Below are positions 5,673 through 9,491 of a stretch of 9,491 bases of DNA, piece by piece (within the stretch, counting starts at the first letter, position 1; every line of letters starts with the position of its first letter). The DNA is taken from NCBI GenBank assembly GCA_022865445.1, contig JALHSX010000244.1, positions 1 through 9,491 of the forward strand, given 5' to 3'. The position numbers and the translations under genes were made by a program. The stretch comes from Thermoplasmata archaeon. Lineage in GTDB: Archaea; Thermoplasmatota; Thermoplasmata; UBA10834. The notes under the pieces are model-generated. The model had not been told where the DNA came from. It saw only the letters and a list, made by a program, of their open reading frames with translations, and did not search any database.

Positions 5673-6707
5673 ATGAGCAAGTTGCCTCACGAGATGGAAA
5701 CGCCAGCTCAGCGCATGATGAAGTATCTGAAGGAGCTCCTGGCCAAGTTTTCCAAGACGCCCTATATCATCCCCACGGGCATCGCGATTGCCGCCGGGGT
5801 CTATGCTCTTGTCCTGTTGTATGCAGGCACCTTCTGCCTATCAGGACTAGTCGTGCCTTTGGCACTGCTCGGGGTCATGTGGCAGTTCGGGATCAAGGGC
5901 GTCAAGAAGCTTCTGATAATCGGCGCTGTCTCATGTCTCGTGTTCAGCGGCGTCTGGGCGTGGTACTACACCGACTACTACCAGCATGTTGACCCTGCAA
6001 TGGCAACGAGCACCGAGACTGTGGTTTCCAACGGCACCACGGTGCCCATGATGACAGACGGCTTTGTCACGCCGCTTTTCGGAACGGGCTCTACGGTGTT
6101 CAACTTCACTATCACGTTCAACCTGCCGGACAATAGCACCACATGGTCCATTGAGAATGTCAACGTAGCGATAGCCAGTATTAACTTCCCGTCCGCTGAA
6201 TCGCGCAACCACTCGATGCTCAGGGTTGCTTCGGCGGACAACAGGACAGCCCACTACTATTACAGCAGCACCGTCTCCGAGCCGGTCAGCCAGTTCATAT
6301 TCTGGGCGAATATCAGCGGCGACTGGATAGTTGCCACGGAGCACAGGGGAGGGGCGGAATACGCACTCAATGGCCCGATATACAAGGACTCCTACGCTGT
6401 CGTGGCTCCGCTCATTCCGGTGGGCGTTGTGCAGGTGTTCGTCAGCTTCTACCCCATCTACGCGCTCCTGCTTCTGATGGTCTGGTGGACGAAGAGGGCT
6501 CGGAAGATGAGAGTCACGGCGTACGAGAAGGCAGTCTCGGAGAAGGAAAAGGAGACGAAGGACATCCCGAAGGAAGACACAAAAGTTCCGAGCCTCGCGA
6601 AAGCGATGGGGCTTGAGAAGGGAGAGGACTTCGTGTGTTCCGAGTGCGGGGCCGACGTTCCCGCAGAGGCGAAGGTCTGCCCCAAGTGCGGCGAGAAGTT
6701 CGACTAG
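5673..6707 (+). CDS. Membrane protein with glycosylated external domain and C-terminal zinc ribbon; function unknown
   Basis: I do not recognise the family as a whole. Numbering from ATG 5673 (344 residues), hydrophobic segments lie at about 31-53, 55-74 and 79-99. A polar domain follows at 100-240, then a membrane segment at about 241-272. The tail is charged and probably flexible (273-318), and ends in a zinc ribbon CSECGADVPAEAKVCPKCG (Cys-X2-Cys-X10-Cys-X2-Cys, 322-339). All six N-X-S/T sequons (Asn 120, 144, 154, 179, 190, 213) fall in the 100-240 domain. Basic clusters KGVKK and KRARK lie on the predicted cytoplasmic sides. Both facts agree on an external middle domain and an internal zinc ribbon. 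The external domain is rich in beta-type segments (STVFNFTITFNL, NVNVAIASINF). Such a layout suggests an envelope sensor or scaffold, which is inference. The proximal TATA box (5663-5669) would favour a leaderless start at Met8 (ATG 5694). The gene diverges from carbamate kinase. Confidence 0.85.
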   Translation: MSKLPHEMETPAQRMMKYLKELLAKFSKTPYIIPTGIAIAAGVYALVLLYAGTFCLSGLVVPLALLGVMWQFGIKGVKKLLIIGAVSCLVFSGVWAWYYTDYYQHVDPAMATSTETVVSNGTTVPMMTDGFVTPLFGTGSTVFNFTITFNLPDNSTTWSIENVNVAIASINFPSAESRNHSMLRVASADNRTAHYYYSSTVSEPVSQFIFWANISGDWIVATEHRGGAEYALNGPIYKDSYAVVAPLIPVGVVQVFVSFYPIYALLLLMVWWTKRARKMRVTAYEKAVSEKEKETKDIPKEDTKVPSLAKAMGLEKGEDFVCSECGADVPAEAKVCPKCGEKFD

Positions 6708-6739
6708 GTCATGCCAGTCGCCCTGGGCCTCGCAACACA

Positions 6740-6746
6740 TATTTAT
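6740..6746 (+). promoter_or_regulatory. TATA box upstream of top6B
   Basis: TATTTAT in the context ACATATTTATC predicts transcription starting near 6770. The first ATG after that point is at 6774, but it opens a 20-codon frame that is not the top6B frame. A leader of about 50 bases would precede the preferred top6B start at TTG 6824. Confidence 0.55.
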
Positions 6747-6773
6747 CTAGGTAATCCATTTCGACCATCTGGG

Positions 6774-6836
6774 ATGCACTCGGAAACGCAGCGCTTTTGC
6801 GTTCCTTGCGGAGGCGCAGACATTTGTCATCAATAG
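6774..6836 (+). other. Possible 20-codon leader ORF overlapping the top6B start
   Basis: ATG 6774 opens a frame ending at TAG 6834-6836 and encoding a 20-residue peptide containing FCVPCGGADICH, with Cys at 9, 12 and 18 and His at 19. The ATG is only about 4 bases downstream of the transcription start predicted from the TATA box, as for the leaderless genes here. Its 3' end overlaps the preferred top6B TTG start by 13 bases, so translation of the two could be coupled. Alternatively it is a chance frame, or a frameshift separates it from top6B. No direct evidence shows that it is translated. Confidence 0.3.
6810..6814 (+). promoter_or_regulatory. Shine-Dalgarno sequence supporting the TTG start of top6B
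   Basis: GGAGG lies 9 bases upstream of TTG 6824, an acceptable spacing. It falls inside the coding frame if either of the earlier TTG codons (6797, 6806) is used, and neither of those has a comparable site. Confidence 0.5.
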
Positions 6837-8812
6837 CGCACGAATTAGCGAAGAAGCAGAAGGAGATCTCCGTCTCGGAGTTCTTCGAGAAGAACAAGCA
6901 GATACTTGGCTTCGACTCTTTGACGCGCGCACTCATCACTTCTGTCAAGGAGCCTGTTGACAATAGCCTTGACGCCTGCGAGGAGGCGGGCGTTCTTCCG
7001 GACCTTTTGGTGCGCGTGGAGAAGATCGACAACAACGAGTACAGGGTGACGGTCGAGGACAACGGTCCGGGCATCGTGAAGAAGCAGGTGCCCAATGTGT
7101 TCGCCAGGCTTCTCTATGGATCGAGATTCCACACTAGATCTCAGAAGAGGGGCCAGCAAGGCATAGGGGTCTCTGCGGTCGTAATGTACGGCCAGCTGAC
7201 GACAGGCAAGGCAACGAAAGTCAAGTCGAAGATATCAGATGAAGACGTCGCGTACGAGTGCGAACTGATCCTTGACACAAAGAAGAACAGACCGGACATA
7301 ATCAAAGATGATTTCGTCATCTGGGACCGGGAACATGGCACGAGCTTCCAGGTGTACGTCAAGGGGAAGTACATCGGGGGCAAGCAGTCCATATTCGAAT
7401 ACCTGAAGGGCGTAGCCATCGTCAACCCGCATGCCAAGATCACATTCGTCCCGCCCGAGGGGAACACCATCGTTTTCGAACGCGCATCCGAAAACGTTCC
7501 GCCTCCGACGAAAGAGGTCAAGCCGCATCCTGAGGGCGTCGAGCTAGGCGAGTTGCTCAGCATGGCGAAGTACACGGAATCCCTCAAGATGACGAGTTTC
7601 CTCAACTCCGAGTTCTCGAGGATATCGTACAGAGTTGCGCGGGAGATATGCGAGCTCGCGGGAGTGCAGCCGGATCTGAGACCAGATCGCCTCGCGCTCG
7701 AACAGGCGGGAGCGATACTCGAAGCCATCAAGAAAGTCAAGATAATGGCACCTGAGACCGACTGTCTCTCGCCCATCGGGGAGACGCTCATCAGGAAGGG
7801 CCTCAAGAACGTTCTCGGCCCGCTGAAGGCGGAGTTCTACGCCCCTCCGATCACAAGAGAACCGAAGGTCTATGCGGGCAACCCTTTCATCGTCGAGGTC
7901 GGAATCGTTTATGGCGGACAGCTGAACAGGGAGGAGACAGTCCAGATCCTGAGATTCGCGAACCGTGTGCCGCTGATGTACCAGCAGGGCGCTTGCGCGA
8001 TAACACAGGCCATCGAGGCAGTCGATTGGAGAAGGTACGGCCTCGAACAGCGCGGCGGCCAAGGGATCCCGTTCGGTCCCGCGATCGTGCTCGTGCATGT
8101 CGCGTCGACCAAGATACCGTTCACATCGGAATCCAAGGAAGCGATCGCGAACATCCCCGTGATCAAAGAAGAGATCGAACTCGCCCTGAAGGCGTGCGCG
8201 AGGAGATTGAAGACACATCTGAACAAGGCCGAAAAAAGGAGCAAGACGAAGGTGAAGTTCGAGATCGTCCAGGACATAATCCCGATGATAGCCGAAAAGA
8301 GCGCGAAGATCGTGGGAAAACCAGTCCCGAAACTAGCTGTGACAATCACCAAGATCATGAACGTCGTCTGGATAGAGGACAGCATCAAGTCCGAGAAGAA
8401 CAGGCACCACATCTCGGTGAAGATCTACAACTATACACCCAAGACGCAGAGCTTCCACCTGCACATGCTCGTCCCATACGACAAGATAGACCAGAAGACT
8501 TTGAAAGAGAAACCGCTCGAGATACGAGAAACGAACAAGTTGACCTGGGATGTCAAGCGCATTGCATCCACCGAGATATTCGAGCTGACTTTCGACCTTC
8601 ACGGAATTCCGCTGGAGCAGTATGATGACAACGAGATCTACGTGAGCGGCATCGATGCAGCATCTATCATCGGCGCCGAGGTCCTGCCGGGCGACTGGGA
8701 TCTGGAACATCTTAAGATCACGGAAGAGGGCGAGACGGAGCCCGGTGAGGACGGCGAGGAAGGCGAGGTCGACTACGACGAGGGGGCGGAAGTGATCAAC
8801 AATGAGGAATGA
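6824..8812 (+). CDS. top6B: DNA topoisomerase VI subunit B (GHKL ATPase)
   Basis: Subunit B is the ATP-driven gate of topoisomerase VI, which relaxes and decatenates DNA by double-strand passage as an A2B2 complex. Numbering from TTG 6824 (662 residues), the protein opens SSIAHELAKKQKEISVSEFFEKNK, the usual N-terminus. The GHKL fold shows the N-box KEPVDNSLDA (Glu43, Asn47), VEDNGPGI (about 77-84) and the glycine-rich GQQGIGVSAVVMYG lid. An H2TH region follows, then the transducer domain with the switch lysine in SESKEAIA (Lys438). A C-terminal Ig-like domain lies at about 510-615, and the last 30 or so residues are a strongly acidic tail. No ATG or GTG is available in frame after the upstream stop at 6752. 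The candidate starts are TTG 6797, 6806 and 6824, and only 6824 has a good Shine-Dalgarno sequence (GGAGG 6810-6814, 9 bases away). The stop overlaps top6A by 11 bases. Confidence 0.95.
   Translation: MSSIAHELAKKQKEISVSEFFEKNKQILGFDSLTRALITSVKEPVDNSLDACEEAGVLPDLLVRVEKIDNNEYRVTVEDNGPGIVKKQVPNVFARLLYGSRFHTRSQKRGQQGIGVSAVVMYGQLTTGKATKVKSKISDEDVAYECELILDTKKNRPDIIKDDFVIWDREHGTSFQVYVKGKYIGGKQSIFEYLKGVAIVNPHAKITFVPPEGNTIVFERASENVPPPTKEVKPHPEGVELGELLSMAKYTESLKMTSFLNSEFSRISYRVAREICELAGVQPDLRPDRLALEQAGAILEAIKKVKIMAPETDCLSPIGETLIRKGLKNVLGPLKAEFYAPPITREPKVYAGNPFIVEVGIVYGGQLNREETVQILRFANRVPLMYQQGACAITQAIEAVDWRRYGLEQRGGQGIPFGPAIVLVHVASTKIPFTSESKEAIANIPVIKEEIELALKACARRLKTHLNKAEKRSKTKVKFEIVQDIIPMIAEKSAKIVGKPVPKLAVTITKIMNVVWIEDSIKSEKNRHHISVKIYNYTPKTQSFHLHMLVPYDKIDQKTLKEKPLEIRETNKLTWDVKRIASTEIFELTFDLHGIPLEQYDDNEIYVSGIDAASIIGAEVLPGDWDLEHLKITEEGETEPGEDGEEGEVDYDEGAEVINNEE
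8788..8797 (+). promoter_or_regulatory. Extended Shine-Dalgarno sequence of top6A inside top6B
   Basis: GGAAGTGATC differs at one position from GGAGGTGATC, the complement of the 16S rRNA 3' end. It ends 4 bases before ATG 8802, with the GGAAG core 9 bases away. It fixes the top6A start and would allow internal initiation on the top6BA mRNA. Confidence 0.6.
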
Positions 8813-9491
8813 GGAGCGCCACCAGAGGGCAGTCGAGAAGCTCACCGAGATCGCGGGAAGCGTGTATGACCAGATCGACGACGGCAAGATCCCGAAGATG
8901 ATGATACCGCTCAGAACAAAGAGCAACATCAGGTTCGACTCGAAATCCGCGGTCTGGAAGTACGGCAAGGCCATGGGGGCGAGATCCGCTAAGAAGCTGA
9001 CAGGCGCGCAGATGCTCCTTCGGACCATGTACATGCTCGAGTTCATCGAGGACATGATCAAGGAAGAGAAGAGCTCGACTCTGAGAGAGATGTACTACAT
9101 CTCAGAAGGCTGGGCGAAGGGCAAGTTCAACGCCCAGGACGAATCAAACATGCTCGCGGAGGACCTCGAGATCATCACCACCTGCATGAGAGAGGACTTC
9201 AAGCTCAGGCCCGAGGAAGACGGCGCTAGAGTCATCGGCAACGTGACCATCCAGGAGATGGACAGGAAGGGCAAGAAGAAGAAGATCAACTGCAGGGACG
9301 ATGTTGGCGACTCTGGCTACGGCATCCCCTACAATGTCGAAAAGGAGAAGATCAATTTCATCGACTGCGACGCGGACTTCCTCATAGCCATCGAGACCGG
9401 TGGTATGTTCGATCGTTTGGTCGAGAACAAGTTCGACGAGGACGCACACGCCGTGCTCGTGCACCTGAAGGGTCAGCCCGCCAGGAGCACG
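8802..9491 (+). CDS. top6A: DNA topoisomerase VI subunit A, N-terminal part (3' end outside window)
   Basis: This is the DNA-cleaving subunit of topoisomerase VI and homologue of Spo11. The frame is open from ATG 8802 to the window end (230 codons). The winged-helix (CAP-like) domain contains TLREMYYISEGW, and the second tyrosine of the pair (Tyr99) is the expected catalytic residue forming the 5'-phosphotyrosyl link. The Toprim domain begins with INFIDCDADFLIAIETGGMFDRL; Glu198 in that motif is the expected metal-binding glutamate. The DxD part of Toprim and the C-terminus (full proteins are about 360-370 residues) lie beyond the window. ATG 8802 lies 11 bases before the end of top6B. It is preceded by GGAAGTGATC (8788-8797), nearly a full match to the extended Shine-Dalgarno GGAGGTGATC, so translation of the two subunits is probably coupled. 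Confidence 0.95.
   Translation, partial: MRNEERHQRAVEKLTEIAGSVYDQIDDGKIPKMMIPLRTKSNIRFDSKSAVWKYGKAMGARSAKKLTGAQMLLRTMYMLEFIEDMIKEEKSSTLREMYYISEGWAKGKFNAQDESNMLAEDLEIITTCMREDFKLRPEEDGARVIGNVTIQEMDRKGKKKKINCRDDVGDSGYGIPYNVEKEKINFIDCDADFLIAIETGGMFDRLVENKFDEDAHAVLVHLKGQPARST

Noticed and set aside
5931..6740. 269-residue minus-strand frame opposite the membrane protein gene
   Set aside because: It is antisense to a gene with convincing topology and a zinc ribbon, and its composition (many Arg, His, Val) is typical of a complementary-strand artefact.
8333..9061. 242-residue minus-strand frame across the top6B/top6A junction
   Set aside because: It is antisense to two clearly identified genes and has no family resemblance or start signals; it is a shadow of their codon bias.

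Overview
The window is chromosomal DNA from an archaeon. The evidence is the pair of adjacent genes for DNA topoisomerase VI subunits B and A, a DRG-type TGS-domain GTPase, an archaeal-style histidyl-tRNA synthetase, and TATA boxes 26-28 bases upstream of several start codons, as expected for leaderless archaeal mRNAs. G/C-rich codons (GAG, ATC, AAG, GTC, CTC) dominate in every gene, so there is no sign of recent transfer. A euryarchaeon is likely, perhaps a topoisomerase VI-bearing Thermoplasmatota lineage. That placement is an inference from general features, not from a marker comparison.

Layout. Bases 1-347 (+) are the 3' end of a glutamate dehydrogenase gene. It converges on hisS (416-1696, -) across a short spacer with a strong hairpin. 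hisS diverges from an ArsB/NhaD-type permease gene (1784-3109, +), and the spacer between them carries two facing TATA-like elements and a small palindrome. Next come a small conserved-looking protein of unknown function (3234-3455, +) with a very clear TATA box and Shine-Dalgarno sequence, and a minus-strand operon of carbamate kinase followed 4 bases later by a DRG-family GTPase (5577 down to 3507). Diverging from carbamate kinase is a gene for an unfamiliar membrane protein (5673-6707, +): three N-terminal membrane segments, an external domain with six glycosylation sequons, one more membrane segment, and a C-terminal cytoplasmic zinc ribbon. Last are top6B (6824-8812, +) and top6A (from 8802, +, cut by the window end), which overlap by 11 bases.

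Most genes are housekeeping and only loosely linked. Glutamate dehydrogenase and carbamate kinase would fit amino-acid catabolism, but no arginine deiminase or ornithine carbamoyltransferase is present to define a pathway. The most interesting parts are the membrane/zinc-ribbon protein with its duplicated promoter element, the non-ATG start of top6B overlapped by a 20-codon Cys-rich mini-ORF, and the small unknown protein. I see no tRNA, rRNA, CRISPR array or mobile element, and no gene-free stretch longer than about 125 bases.
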